DNA of 64,000 nt from 66-474 sp035695065 (GCA_035695065.1 DASSEW010000007.1:56453-120452); one strand, 5' to 3'. Positions 15,515 to 24,021 are shown, numbered from the stretch's first letter. Notes: generated by a model from the letters alone, not told the origin. Program-made: numbers and translations.

Positions 15515-16245
15515 CAACCTCCTTCGAACAGCTCCCTACGGGGCGGAAGCGACCAGTCCACCGGCGCCTGTCCTTGCCTCTCCAGCCACGCATTGGCTGC
15601 CGAAAAGTGCCCGCAGCCCATGAATCCCCGGTGCGCCGACAAGGGTGACGGGTGCGGCGCCTGCAAAACGTGATGACGCCGCCGGTCGATCAGCCGGCCC
15701 TTGGCCTGTGCATAGGATCCCCAGAGCAGGAATACAAGGCCCTCGCGTTCGCGGTTCAACACGTCGATGATGCGGTCGGTGAACCCTTCCCACCCCTTGC
15801 CCTGGTGCGACCCCGGCCGACTTTCTTCGACCGTCAGCACGGAGTTGAGCAGCAGCACGCCACGCTGCGCCCACGGGATCAGGCAGCCGTGGTCCGGGCG
15901 CGGGATCCCGAGATCGCGTTCGATCTCGCTGAAGATGTTGAGTAGCGACGGCGGCGGCGGCACGCCCGGCAGCACCGAAAAGCACAGCCCGTGCGCCTGG
16001 CCGGGACCGTGGTAGGGATCCTGGCCCAGGATCACGACCTTGACCTGATCGAAAGGCGTGCTGTCGAGCGCGGTGAAGATGCGCGGCCCCGGCGGATAGA
16101 TGCGCTTGCCCGCATGCTTTTCGGCCAGCAGGAACTCGCGCAGCGCGAGCATCTCCGGCCGCTCGAAATAGTCGCCGACGCGCGCCTTCCACGACGGATC
16201 GAGTTTCAGGCGCGTGTCGGGCGCGATCTGGCCTTGCTCAAGCAT
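15514..16245 (-). CDS. ung: Uracil-DNA glycosylase
   Basis: 243 residues, family 1 UDG that excises uracil from DNA. The water-activating motif GQDPYHGPGQAHGL, the LLNSVLTVEE motif and the DNA-minor-groove loop HPSPLSAHRGFMGC are all intact. I use the ATG at 16243-16245; the frame is open 13 codons further upstream through a REP-like element, which is unlikely to be coding. The C-terminal residues RRELFEGG sit next to a dispersed repeat. It lies between rpoH and the double-receiver gene, all on the minus strand. Confidence 0.96.
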   Translation of the reverse strand: MLEQGQIAPDTRLKLDPSWKARVGDYFERPEMLALREFLLAEKHAGKRIYPPGPRIFTALDSTPFDQVKVVILGQDPYHGPGQAHGLCFSVLPGVPPPPSLLNIFSEIERDLGIPRPDHGCLIPWAQRGVLLLNSVLTVEESRPGSHQGKGWEGFTDRIIDVLNREREGLVFLLWGSYAQAKGRLIDRRRHHVLQAPHPSPLSAHRGFMGCGHFSAANAWLERQGQAPVDWSLPPRRELFEGG

Positions 16246-16261
16246 GAGGAATTCCGATCCC

Positions 16262-16305
16262 GTAGGGCGGGCATTGCCCGCCACGGCGGACGGTGTCCGC
16301 CCTAC
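16262..16305. repeat. REP-like inverted pair, family A
   Basis: GTAGGGCGGGCATTGCCCGCC, a two-base spacer, then GGCGGACGGTGTCCGCCCTAC: two hairpin arms in inverted orientation with GTAG and CTAC ends, between ung and the receiver gene. Confidence 0.85.
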
Positions 16306-16308
16306 GCA

Positions 16309-17142
16309 TCACGCGGTCTGTTCGCGCAAGCGCTGCGCCACGCGCAACTGGAACAGCAATTTGGTGACGAGCAGGCGCTCCTCGATCGGCTTCTGCACCA
16401 GATCGTTGGCGCCCGCCTTCAGCAGCTGCGCCTGGTTCTTGGGATTGTCGTCGCCGGTCATCACCAGCACCGGCAGCCTGCCCTTGCCGTAGCCGTACTC
16501 GTCGCGGATGCGCGCCAGCAGGTCGCCACCGGAGAGTTCACCCTTCAGGTTCACGTCGGTGAGTACCAGGTCGGTGCCGACGCGGTTCTCCGCACGCGCA
16601 TCGTCCAGCAGCGCGACCGCGTCCTCCGCGCTGATCATGTGCGTCACGCTGAGCCCGTACTTCTCCAGCATGCGGCGCGTGGCCAGCGCGACCACGCGGC
16701 TGTCCTCCACGTACAGCACTTCGCCGGAACCCTGCGGCTCCGGCCGTACGTAGCCGCGGATGAATTCGGCCAGGGCGGCGAAGCCTTGCGCCTTGTCGAA
16801 ATAGTCGGTGATCTCGTCGCCGATCTCGCGCCGCACCAGCCGCTCCTGCACGTCACCGGAAACCGCCACGATCGGAATGTAGGCCTGCGGCGCGTTCTCG
16901 CGCACGTAGTGCGCCAGCTCCGTGCCGTCGATATCCGGCAGCCGCAGCGCGGTGGTGATCAGGTCGATCACGCCGGCCTGGAGTTCGCGCTGCGCATCGG
17001 CGCCGGTTTCGCAGGCGATCACGGTGACGCCCGGCAATTCCTTTTCCAGCAATTGCGAGATCAGCTTGCGCGCCACCTTGGAGCCATCCACCACCATCAC
17101 GCGCGGGTTGTCGCTGGAGATGTGGCGGGTGATGTTGGTCAT
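16309..17142 (-). CDS. Double-receiver response regulator with degenerate first domain
   Basis: 277 residues, two CheY-like receiver domains and no output domain. Domain 1 (about residues 12-130) has DG instead of DD in the acidic pocket (VVDGSKV) and Ala65 where the phosphoacceptor Asp should be (DLITTALRLPDIDG), so it cannot be phosphorylated in the usual way. Domain 2 (about 140-270) keeps YVEDSRVV, TDLVLTDVNLKG with the acceptor Asp, MTGDD and the conserved Lys in VQKPIE. It probably works by protein contact in a phosphorelay. It sits 12 bases downstream of ftsX on the same strand, so it may be cotranscribed with ftsEX. No partner kinase is adjacent. Confidence 0.85.
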   Translation of the reverse strand: MTNITRHISSDNPRVMVVDGSKVARKLISQLLEKELPGVTVIACETGADAQRELQAGVIDLITTALRLPDIDGTELAHYVRENAPQAYIPIVAVSGDVQERLVRREIGDEITDYFDKAQGFAALAEFIRGYVRPEPQGSGEVLYVEDSRVVALATRRMLEKYGLSVTHMISAEDAVALLDDARAENRVGTDLVLTDVNLKGELSGGDLLARIRDEYGYGKGRLPVLVMTGDDNPKNQAQLLKAGANDLVQKPIEERLLVTKLLFQLRVAQRLREQTA

Positions 17143-17154
17143 GAGTCCGTTCGC

Positions 17155-18111
17155 TTACGCTCTTGCAAGATGTCTGGTGCTGGCAAGAAACGCGCCGATC
17201 CAACCCAGCAATGCAGCCGCCAACGGTACCAGTATCAGGATCCAAACGGGCAGTCCACCGAATGCGATCCGCCCGGCATAGCTCGCCGTCAGCGCCTGCA
17301 CCGGAGCAGCCAGTCCCCACTCCAGCGCGATCACCAGCGCGACCGCAATCAGTCCCGCCAACACGCCGTACCACACGCCTTCGTACAGGAACGGGCGGCG
17401 CACGAAACCGGCGCTGGCGCCGACCAGCCGCTGCACGACGATCTCTTCCGAACGCGAACGGATGTCCAGCCGCACGCTGTTGCCGATCACGCCGATCGCC
17501 GCCAGCGCAAGCAGGGCGGCAAGCAGCGCGGTGATGCGCTGACCAAGTGCAATGAACGCATCCAGCCGCGCGCGCCAGGCGCCGTTGTCCTGCACCGCAT
17601 CCACATGCGGCAGCGCGCGCAAATCCTTCACCAGTGCGTCGGTTTCGGCGCGACCCAGATGCTGCCGTGGCTGGATCAACAGGACGTAAGGCAGCGGATT
17701 GTCCGGCAAGGCGTGCAACGCTTCGCCGAAGCCTTGCAGCGAGGCGAGTTCGGTCAAGCCTTGCTGCGGAGTCTTCACCGCGACATCCGAAACATCCGCG
17801 CGCGTGCGCAGTTGCGTCGCCAAGGCGTCCGCTGCAGCGGCGTTCGCGGAAGGCTGCAGGAATACGCTGATCGCCTGCGATTCGCTCACGCTCCCTGACA
17901 ACCGTTGCACATTGGCGAGCAACAGGTAGAACGCCAGCGGCAAGGCCAGCGCGAACCCCATCACCAGCACGGTCAGCGCGGTGCCGAACGGACGCTGTCC
18001 CAGCGTATGCAGGCTCGCGGCGCAGCCCCAGGCGTGCTGCTCGCGCCAGATCGCGATACGCGAGCGCTTGCGTTCGCGCAACACCGGCGCGGGTTTCGCC
18101 ACCGCGCTCAT
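17155..18111 (-). CDS. ftsX: Cell division protein FtsX
   Basis: 318-residue inner-membrane partner of FtsE that transmits ATP-driven conformational change to periplasmic murein hydrolase activators at the septum. A basic cytoplasmic N terminus precedes TM1 (about 45-65), a periplasmic domain with SVFLQPSANAAAADALA and ALPHVDAVQ, then three more TM segments; NSVRLDIRSRSEEIVVQRLVGAS is the coupling-helix region typical of FtsX. The start overlaps the ftsE stop by four bases, so the pair is translationally coupled. Confidence 0.94.
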   Translation of the reverse strand: MSAVAKPAPVLRERKRSRIAIWREQHAWGCAASLHTLGQRPFGTALTVLVMGFALALPLAFYLLLANVQRLSGSVSESQAISVFLQPSANAAAADALATQLRTRADVSDVAVKTPQQGLTELASLQGFGEALHALPDNPLPYVLLIQPRQHLGRAETDALVKDLRALPHVDAVQDNGAWRARLDAFIALGQRITALLAALLALAAIGVIGNSVRLDIRSRSEEIVVQRLVGASAGFVRRPFLYEGVWYGVLAGLIAVALVIALEWGLAAPVQALTASYAGRIAFGGLPVWILILVPLAAALLGWIGAFLASTRHLARA

Positions 18112-18785
18112 GCGATCTCCGCGGCCGGCACGTCGGCCATCAGCCGGCCGTGATCGAGCACCAGGGTGCGCTGCTTCATGCGTTTCAGCAGGGGCAAGTC
18201 GTGACTGGCGATCAGCACGGTGGTGCCGACCTCCCGGAAGTGCGCGAACAGCTGCATGATCTCGAGCGACAGCTGCGGATCGAGGTTGCCGGTCGGTTCG
18301 TCGGCGATGATCAGCGCAGGCTTCGCCACGATCGCGCGCGCGATCCCGACGCGCTGCTGCTCGCCGGTGGAGAGCGTGGCCGGGGGCTGTTTCTCGTAGG
18401 CGAGCAGGCCGACCTTGTCCAGCGCCGCGCGAACGCGGCGCGCGCGTTCATCCGCCGGCACGCCGGCGATGATCAGCGGCAACGCGACGTTCTCGCCGAC
18501 GCTGCGATCCATCAGCAGGCGGTGATCCTGGAACACCATGCCGATGCCGCGGCGATGCCGGGCGATCTTGCGGCCGCGCACCTTGGCAAGGCTGCTGCCC
18601 GCCACTTCGATCGCACCGCCACTCGGCCGCTCGATCAGCGCGATCAGTTTCAGCAGCGTGCTCTTGCCCGCGCCCGAATGCCCGGTGACGAACACCATCT
18701 CCCCGGCCGGCACCTGGAAGGACAGCGCTTCCAGCGCGGCATGGCCGTTCGCGTAGCGCTTGCTGACGGAATCGAAACGGATCAC
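18108..18785 (-). CDS. ftsE: Cell division ATP-binding protein FtsE
   Basis: 225-residue ABC ATPase. Walker A GHSGAGKSTLL, Q-loop MVFQDHRLL, signature LSTGEQQRVGIARAI, Walker B ALIIADEPTGNLD and the H-loop ASHDLPLL are all intact. It begins MIRFDSVSKRYANG, which is typical of FtsE. It forms an operon with ftsX. The ftsY gene that often precedes it is not here; instead rhlB ends 62 bases upstream on the same strand. Confidence 0.96.
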   Translation of the reverse strand: MIRFDSVSKRYANGHAALEALSFQVPAGEMVFVTGHSGAGKSTLLKLIALIERPSGGAIEVAGSSLAKVRGRKIARHRRGIGMVFQDHRLLMDRSVGENVALPLIIAGVPADERARRVRAALDKVGLLAYEKQPPATLSTGEQQRVGIARAIVAKPALIIADEPTGNLDPQLSLEIMQLFAHFREVGTTVLIASHDLPLLKRMKQRTLVLDHGRLMADVPAAEIA

Positions 18786-18847
18786 TCGGAAATGCCGCGA
18801 CGGAACCCGCGTGCAGGATAACCAATTGCCGCGTGAAACCTGAAGCC

Positions 18848-20218
18848 TCAGCCGTTCGACGGTGCCGGCGCCGAATGTCCCGCCGGCTTGCGCCGGCGGC
18901 GACGGCGCTTGCGCGGGCCGTGCTCGCCTTCGCCCTGCTTCGGCATGGCTTCGGAAACTTCGACCGGTTCGCGGGCTTGCGCTTCGTCCGCATCGTCGTC
19001 GCCCTGCTCGTGCGCCGCCTGCTGCGCCTTGCCGCGCGGCTTCGGAATCGTCAGCAGTTCCGCATCGATCGATTGCACCGGAATCTTCTGGCCGATGTAC
19101 TGCTCGATGTCCGGCAGCGACATGGCATACAAGTCACAGGCGAAACTGATCGCGTCGCCCTCGGCACCCAAGCGCGCGGTGCGACCGATGCGGTGCACGT
19201 AGTCCTCGCCGTCCTGCGGCAGGTCGTAATTGAACACGTGGCTCACGTCGGCGATGTGCAGCCCGCGCGCGGCGACGTCGGTCGCCACCAGCAACTGCAC
19301 CTCGCCTTTCTGGAAGCGCTCCAGCAATTTCTGGCGCTTCCGCTGCGGCACGTCGCCCGACAGCGCGCCGACCACGTAGCCGTGCCGCGACAGGCGCTGC
19401 GTCACGCGCTCGGCCGCGGCCTTGGTGTTGACGAACACGATCGAGCGCTGCGGATCGGTGCGCTCCAGCAGGTTCAGCAGCAGCGGGATCTTCTCTTCCT
19501 TGGAGGGAAAGAACACCTGCTGGCGCACGCGATCGGCGGTGACGCGCTCGGTCTCCACCGTCAGCTTCTGCGGCTGGTTCATGTGCTCGTAGGCCAGCTC
19601 CAGCACACGGTAGCTGAGCGTTGCCGAGAACAGCAGGCCCTGGCGCTCCTCGCGCGGCGGCAGCTTGCGCATGATGTAGCGCACGTCCTTGATGAAGCCG
19701 AGGTCGAACATGCGGTCGGCCTCGTCAATCACGAACGTCTCGACCGCGCGGAAACTGAAGACGTGCTGCTTGAAGTAGTCGAGCAGGCGTCCCGGCGTGG
19801 CGATGATCACGTCGCAGCCGTCCTGCAACTGCTGGCGCTGCTTGTCGTAATCCACGCCGCCGTAGATCAGCGCGAAGCGCAGGCCGGTATGGCGGCCGAT
19901 GGCGCGCGCATCCTTGTCGATCTGCATCGCCAGTTCGCGCGTGGGCGCGATGATCAGCGCGCGCGGATCGTTGTCGCGCCGCTCCGGCATCGCAGGGCGC
20001 GTCAGCAGGCGATTGAGCACCGCAACCAGGAATGCACAGGTCTTGCCGGTGCCGGTCTGCGCCTGCCCGGCGACATCGCGGCCTTGCAGCGCGACCGGCA
20101 GGGTCAGCGCCTGGATCGGCGTGCAGCGCACGAAGCCGGTTTCGGCGATGCCTTGCGCCAGCAACGGGTGCAGGTCGAATTGTTCGAAGAAGATGTTGGT
20201 GAGGACGTGTTCTGCCAC
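18848..20218 (-). CDS. rhlB: ATP-dependent RNA helicase RhlB
   Basis: 456 residues from a GTG at 20216-20218. DEAD-box helicase of the RNA degradosome: Q motif RCTPIQALTLPVALQGRD, Walker A AQTGTGKT, PTRELA, DEAD at VIDEADRMFDLGF, SAT at LLFSATLSYR, and motif VI HRIGRTARLG. The Arg-rich C-terminal tail (GPRKRRRRRRK) probably binds RNA. I prefer the GTG because family homology (FFEQFDLHP) starts just after it; an ATG 23 codons upstream is possible and would include an unusual basic extension crossing the palindrome at 20242-20259. It diverges from trxA, and rhlB-trxA-rho is the conserved order. Confidence 0.94.
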   Translation of the reverse strand: MAEHVLTNIFFEQFDLHPLLAQGIAETGFVRCTPIQALTLPVALQGRDVAGQAQTGTGKTCAFLVAVLNRLLTRPAMPERRDNDPRALIIAPTRELAMQIDKDARAIGRHTGLRFALIYGGVDYDKQRQQLQDGCDVIIATPGRLLDYFKQHVFSFRAVETFVIDEADRMFDLGFIKDVRYIMRKLPPREERQGLLFSATLSYRVLELAYEHMNQPQKLTVETERVTADRVRQQVFFPSKEEKIPLLLNLLERTDPQRSIVFVNTKAAAERVTQRLSRHGYVVGALSGDVPQRKRQKLLERFQKGEVQLLVATDVAARGLHIADVSHVFNYDLPQDGEDYVHRIGRTARLGAEGDAISFACDLYAMSLPDIEQYIGQKIPVQSIDAELLTIPKPRGKAQQAAHEQGDDDADEAQAREPVEVSEAMPKQGEGEHGPRKRRRRRRKPAGHSAPAPSNG

Positions 20219-20504
20219 TGGGCTTTTACTCTTGCTGTGATCCCTGATTGCGATCAGGGCGTCGCGGGTGCTTCGCCGGCGCGGCACTCGAGACTTCGCC
20301 CGCGATTCTTCGACGAGCTTGAATCATCGGCGCGGTTGGGATGGAATACCGCCCTGAACTGCGACACCGCGAAGGCACCGCCAGCGGTTTTCCGCGAGGG
20401 TTAACCGCCTGAGTGTAGCGTAACCGCGCAAACCGCGCCGGATCGCGGTTGCAATCTTCCGTGGTGCCCCCATCTACCGATTCCGCAAGCGACAGGATTT
20501 CCCC
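20219..20504. other. Divergent rhlB-trxA intergenic region
   Basis: 286 bases. Holds the palindrome above and presumably both promoters. TTGCAA near 20450 with a poor -10 is the best trxA candidate I see, but it is weak. No gene is visible. Confidence 0.4.
20242..20259. promoter_or_regulatory. Perfect palindrome upstream of rhlB
   Basis: CCCTGAT-TGCG-ATCAGGG, a seven-base perfect inverted repeat 24 bases upstream of the chosen rhlB start. It could be an operator or a leader hairpin; no protein can be named. Confidence 0.45.
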
Positions 20505-20831
20505 ATGAGCGAATACGTCACCCACGTCAGCGACGACGACTTCGAAACCCAGGTGCTGCAGTCGGATACCCCGGTGCTGGTGGACTTCTGGGCCGAATGG
20601 TGCGGGCCGTGCAAGGCGATCGCGCCGCTGCTGGACGACATCGCGCAGTCCTACCAGGGCAAGCTGAAGATCGCCAAGGTCAACACCGACGAGAACCAGA
20701 AGACGCCGCGCACCTACGGCATCCGCGGCATTCCGACGCTGATGATCTTCAAGGGCGGCAAGGTCGAGGCCACCCAGATCGGCGCAGTGAGCAAGGGGCA
20801 GCTGACCCAGCTGATCGACAAGACCATTTGA
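20505..20831 (+). CDS. trxA: Thioredoxin 1
   Basis: 108 residues, the standard thioredoxin length. The active site is WAEWCGPCKAIAPL (WCGPC), with the cis-proline in GIRGIPTLMIF. It reduces cytosolic disulfides using electrons from thioredoxin reductase. Its position immediately upstream of rho is conserved widely in gammaproteobacteria. A REP-like pair begins two bases after the stop codon, so trxA and rho are separated by a structured element rather than being tightly coupled. Confidence 0.97.
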   Translation: MSEYVTHVSDDDFETQVLQSDTPVLVDFWAEWCGPCKAIAPLLDDIAQSYQGKLKIAKVNTDENQKTPRTYGIRGIPTLMIFKGGKVEATQIGAVSKGQLTQLIDKTI

Positions 20832-20833
20832 AT

Positions 20834-20887
20834 GTAGGGCGGGTCTTGACCCGCCAAGACGTTCATGGCGGGCAATGCCCGCCCTAC
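20834..20887. repeat. REP-like inverted pair, family A
   Basis: GTAGGGCGGGTCTTGACCCGCC, a 12-base spacer, then GGCGGGCAATGCCCGCCCTAC. It starts directly after trxA and may stabilise the trxA 3' end. Confidence 0.85.
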
Positions 20888-21076
20888 CCGAATCGAGAAC
20901 CAGCCGCTTGTCCCGGCGGGCATTGCAATGCTAGATTGATCCGGTCGGCAGCGCCGTTCGCGCCCGACCCTCGCGTCAAGGGACCTCCTTTTGCAGTCGT
21001 GAAGGTTCGCGGGCTCATGGCCCGCACGCGAAATCCCACCCTCCGCTTTTTCAACGGCGCCCCAAAGGCGAAACCC

Positions 21077-22609
21077 GTGTCCGATACCGAAAACCCCTCC
21101 CAAGCCGGCGATGACGCGCGCGCGTCCGCACCCGAATCCAACAATGCACCGCAAGCCGAGCGCAATGGCGGCGAAGGCCAGCCTTCGCGCGACGGCGGCG
21201 GCAATCGTCCCGAGCGCGGCCGGCGCCGGCGCGGCCGCCATGACCGTGGCGGTGGCGGTGGCCAGCGCGGTGGCAACGCGCAGGGCGGCGGCAACGGTCT
21301 GCCGCAGGACAATGGCGACGAGGGCGATGCCGGTGATCCCAATCGCCTGATCAACCTCACCGAACTCAAGCGCAAGAACGCGCCGCAACTGCTGGCGCTG
21401 GCCGAAGAACTCGGCATCCAGGAAGGCGTCGCCCGCGCCCGCAAGCAGGATGTGATCTTCAATATCCTGAAGGCGCACGCGCGCAGCGGCGGCGGCATCT
21501 GGGCCGAAGGCGTGCTGGAAATCCTGCAGGACGGCTTCGGCTTCCTGCGCTCGGCCGACGAGTCGTACCTCGCCGGCCCGGACGACATCTACGTGTCGCC
21601 CTCGCAGATCCGCCGCTTCAACCTGCGCACCGGCGACTACGTCACCGGGCGCGTGCGGCACCCGAAGGAAGGCGAGCGCTACTTCGCGCTGCTGAAGGTG
21701 GACACCATCAATGGCGATCCGCCGGAAGCGACCAAGAACAAGCTGCTGTTCGAGAACCTCACCCCGCTGTTTCCGCGCAAGGCGTTCCATCTCGAGCGCG
21801 GCAACGGTTCGAGCGAAGACATCACCGGCCGCATCCTCGATCTGATCGCGCCGGTCGGACGCGGCCAGCGCGGCCTGATCGTGTCGCAGCCGAAAGCCGG
21901 CAAGACCATGATGCTGCAGAACGTCGCGCAGGCGATCGTGCACAACCACCCGGACGTGCACCTGATCATCCTGCTGATCGACGAGCGCCCGGAAGAAGTC
22001 ACCGAGATGCAGCGCAGCGTCAAGGCGGAAGTGGTTTCTTCCACCTTCGACGAACCCGCCGTGCGCCACGTGCAGGTCGCCGAGATGGTGATCGAGCGCG
22101 CCAAGCGCCTGGTCGAACACAAGCGCGACGTGGTCATCCTGCTCGATTCCATCACCCGCCTCGCCCGCGCCTACAACACCGTGGTGCCGTCATCCGGCAA
22201 GGTGCTGACCGGCGGCGTGGACGCCAACGCGCTGCAGCGTCCGAAGCGCTTCTTCGGCGCTGCGCGCAACGTCGAGGAAGGCGGCTCGCTCACGATCCTC
22301 GCCACCGCGCTGATCGATACCGGCAGCAAGATGGACGAGGTGATCTACGAGGAATTCAAGGGCACCGGCAACATGGAAGTGCACCTGGATCGCCGCATCT
22401 CCGAGAAGCGCGTCTATCCGTCCATCAACATCAACCGCTCCGGCACCCGCCGCGAGGAACTGCTGATCGCGCCGGACCTGCTCGCCAAGATCTGGATCCT
22501 GCGCAAGCTGCTGCACCCGATGGACGAGCTGGCCGCGATCGAGTTCATGCTCGACAAGATGAAGAACACGAAGACGAACGACGAGTTCTTCAATTCGATG
22601 AAGCGGTAG
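21077..22609 (+). CDS. rho: Transcription termination factor Rho
   Basis: 510 residues from a GTG at 21077; an in-frame ATG at 21017 (MARTRNPT) would add 20. Rho is the hexameric RNA-dependent ATPase that ends transcripts. The N terminus has a long low-complexity insertion (about residues 15-80) rich in Gly, Arg, Asn and Asp with RGG-like elements. The RNA-binding domain follows (INLTELKRKNAPQLL, DGFGFLRS), then Walker A SQPKAGKTMML, ILLIDERPEEVTEM, LLDSITRLARAYN, the Q-loop TGGVDANAL and the R-loop. E. coli Rho is 419 residues, so the excess is the N-terminal insertion. The roughly 190 bases between the repeat and the start may act as an autoregulatory leader. Confidence 0.96.
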   Translation: MSDTENPSQAGDDARASAPESNNAPQAERNGGEGQPSRDGGGNRPERGRRRRGRHDRGGGGGQRGGNAQGGGNGLPQDNGDEGDAGDPNRLINLTELKRKNAPQLLALAEELGIQEGVARARKQDVIFNILKAHARSGGGIWAEGVLEILQDGFGFLRSADESYLAGPDDIYVSPSQIRRFNLRTGDYVTGRVRHPKEGERYFALLKVDTINGDPPEATKNKLLFENLTPLFPRKAFHLERGNGSSEDITGRILDLIAPVGRGQRGLIVSQPKAGKTMMLQNVAQAIVHNHPDVHLIILLIDERPEEVTEMQRSVKAEVVSSTFDEPAVRHVQVAEMVIERAKRLVEHKRDVVILLDSITRLARAYNTVVPSSGKVLTGGVDANALQRPKRFFGAARNVEEGGSLTILATALIDTGSKMDEVIYEEFKGTGNMEVHLDRRISEKRVYPSININRSGTRREELLIAPDLLAKIWILRKLLHPMDELAAIEFMLDKMKNTKTNDEFFNSMKR

Positions 22610-22611
22610 GT

Positions 22612-22635
22612 TCGGGACTCGGGACTCGGGACTCG
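22612..22635. repeat. Tandem heptamer array after rho
   Basis: Three full copies and a partial fourth of TCGGGAC directly downstream of the rho stop codon. Confidence 0.7.
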
Positions 22636-22653
22636 ACGAGCATAAACAATGTC

Positions 22654-22763
22654 GTCATTCCGGGGCCGCCGCGGCTTCATCGCGGTGGAACCCGGAATCC
22701 CGCTTTATCGCGAATGCAAAGGTGCTGGATTCCGGATCGCGGCTTCGCCGCGTCCGGAATGAC
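22654..22763. repeat. Dispersed repeat family C, copy 1 (110 bases)
   Basis: Begins GTCATTCCGG and ends CCGGAATGAC, with internal GGAATCCCGC and GATTCCGG stretches. The copy at 41057-41156 is related and in the opposite orientation. It lies between rho and the LOG gene. Confidence 0.75.
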
Positions 22764-22818
22764 GGAGCGGGCGTTCCGGCGCTACGCTCCTCTCGTCGCC
22801 CGTCTCCGTCTCCCGTCC

Positions 22819-23361
22819 ATGCGCATCTGCATCTACGCCGCTTCCAGCGATCGCACGGATCCCGCTTACCGCGACGCGGCGCGCAGGCTCGGCGAGCTGC
22901 TGGCCGATGCGCATTGCACGATCGTGTACGGCGGCGGCTCTACCGGCTCGATGGGCGCGGTCGCGGACGGCGCGCTGTCGCGCGGCGGCGAGGTGCTCGG
23001 TGTGCTGCCGAAGTTCATGGCCGATCGCGAGTGGGGCCATCCCGGACTGACGCGGCTCGAACTGGTCGAGGACATGCGCGAGCGCAAGCACCGCCTGCTC
23101 ACCGATTCGGATGCGGTGATCGCGTTGCCCGGAGGCTGCGGCACGCTTGAGGAATTGTTCGAGGCGATCACGCTGAAGCAGCTCGGCCTCTACGCCAGTC
23201 CGATCGTGCTGCTCAATACGCTGGGTTACTGGACGCCGTGGCAGGCGTTCATGCAGGGCGTGATCGCGCAGGGCTTCATGCAACCGGAACACGGGGAGAT
23301 CTGGCGGCTGGCGGAAACGCCGAAAGATGTAACGACAGCGATTCTCAACGCACCGAGATGA
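22819..23361 (+). CDS. LOG-family nucleotide 5'-monophosphate phosphoribohydrolase
   Basis: 180 residues of the lonely-guy family (TIGR00730), which cleaves N6-modified or ordinary AMP into base plus ribose 5-phosphate. It shows ICIYAASSD at the nucleotide-binding start, VYGGGSTGSMGAVADGAL, the metal-independent catalytic motif PGGCGTLEELFEAIT with its Arg in MRERKH, and the YWTPWQAF tail. I use the ATG at 22819, where homology begins; the frame is open earlier through repeat family C. In bacteria the role is usually nucleotide salvage or cytokinin production, and plant association should not be assumed. Confidence 0.9.
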   Translation: MRICIYAASSDRTDPAYRDAARRLGELLADAHCTIVYGGGSTGSMGAVADGALSRGGEVLGVLPKFMADREWGHPGLTRLELVEDMRERKHRLLTDSDAVIALPGGCGTLEELFEAITLKQLGLYASPIVLLNTLGYWTPWQAFMQGVIAQGFMQPEHGEIWRLAETPKDVTTAILNAPR

Positions 23362-23381
23362 TGCAACCGTTTGCCTGGCGT

Positions 23382-23402
23382 GGCGGACAGTGTCCGCCCT
23401 AC
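23382..23402. repeat. REP-like palindrome, family A, single arm
   Basis: GGCGGACAGTGTCCGCCCTAC, downstream of the LOG gene and 21 bases before a further pair. Confidence 0.8.
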
Positions 23403-23423
23403 TGCCTACCGTTGCCTTCGAAT

Positions 23424-23506
23424 GTAGGGCGGGCACTGCCCGCCGGTTGATTTGCATTCTGCAGCAGCGCCATTGCATTTTGGGCGGCGGATGATGTTCG
23501 CCCTGC
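23424..23506. repeat. REP-like inverted pair, family A, right arm decayed
   Basis: Left arm GTAGGGCGGGCACTGCCCGCC (23424-23444), right arm GGCGGATGATGTTCGCCCTGC (23486-23506) with mismatches. Confidence 0.75.
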
Positions 23507-23517
23507 ATCGGCTTTCG

Positions 23518-23539
23518 TCGCGCGCAGGCGCGCTCCTAC
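23518..23539. repeat. REP-like palindrome, family B, single arm
   Basis: A right arm of family B (TCGCGCGCAGGCGCGC followed by TCCTAC). It overlaps the last codons and stop of the msrC-like gene. Confidence 0.75.
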
Positions 23540-24021
23540 AGAGAGCCCATGAACACCTTGCACAGCGCTTCCATTCCCGCGCGGTCGTCCTCGTCGAAGC
23601 GCGCGACGTGCGGAGAATCCACGTCCCACACGCCGAGCAGCGAGCCGTCGGCTCGGATCAGCGGCACCACGATCTCCGATTGCGAAGCCGCGTCGCAGGC
23701 GATGTGGTCCGGATGCTTGTTGACGTCGCGCACCAGCTGCGTCGCGCGCGAAGCCGCCGCCGCGCCGCACACGCCACGCCCGATCGCGATCCGCACGCAC
23801 GCCGGCTTGCCCTGGAACGGCCCGACGACCAGCTCGTTGCCGTCGTACAGATAGAAACCGCACCAGTTGATGTCCGGCAGCGCGTGGTACACCAGCGCGG
23901 CGAAGTTGGCGGCATTGGCGACCATGTTGTTTTCGCCGTGCAGCAAGCCTCGCGCTTGCTGCGCCAGTTCGGCGTACAGCTCCGGCTTGCTGTCGGCGGC
24001 GATCGCGGCGGCGGTGAACAT
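23536..24021 (-). CDS. msrC: Free methionine-(R)-sulfoxide reductase (GAF-type)
   Basis: 161 residues, one GAF domain. It reduces free L-methionine-(R)-sulfoxide. Hallmarks shared with E. coli MsrC are DINWCGFYLYDGNELVVGPFQ, GRGVCGAAA, and CDAASQSEIVVPL with the catalytic cysteines (PACVRI, GVCG and IACDAAS). The start at 24019-24021 is favoured because GGAG lies a few bases upstream; earlier in-frame ATGs lack such a site. It diverges from bioD with about 77 bases between. The gene assignment is by motif and length. Confidence 0.92.
   Translation of the reverse strand: MFTAAAIAADSKPELYAELAQQARGLLHGENNMVANAANFAALVYHALPDINWCGFYLYDGNELVVGPFQGKPACVRIAIGRGVCGAAAASRATQLVRDVNKHPDHIACDAASQSEIVVPLIRADGSLLGVWDVDSPHVARFDEDDRAGMEALCKVFMGSL

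Noticed and set aside
16262..16305. REP-like arrays as a CRISPR
   Set aside because: Copies are single or paired and far apart, without regularly spaced spacers or cas genes.
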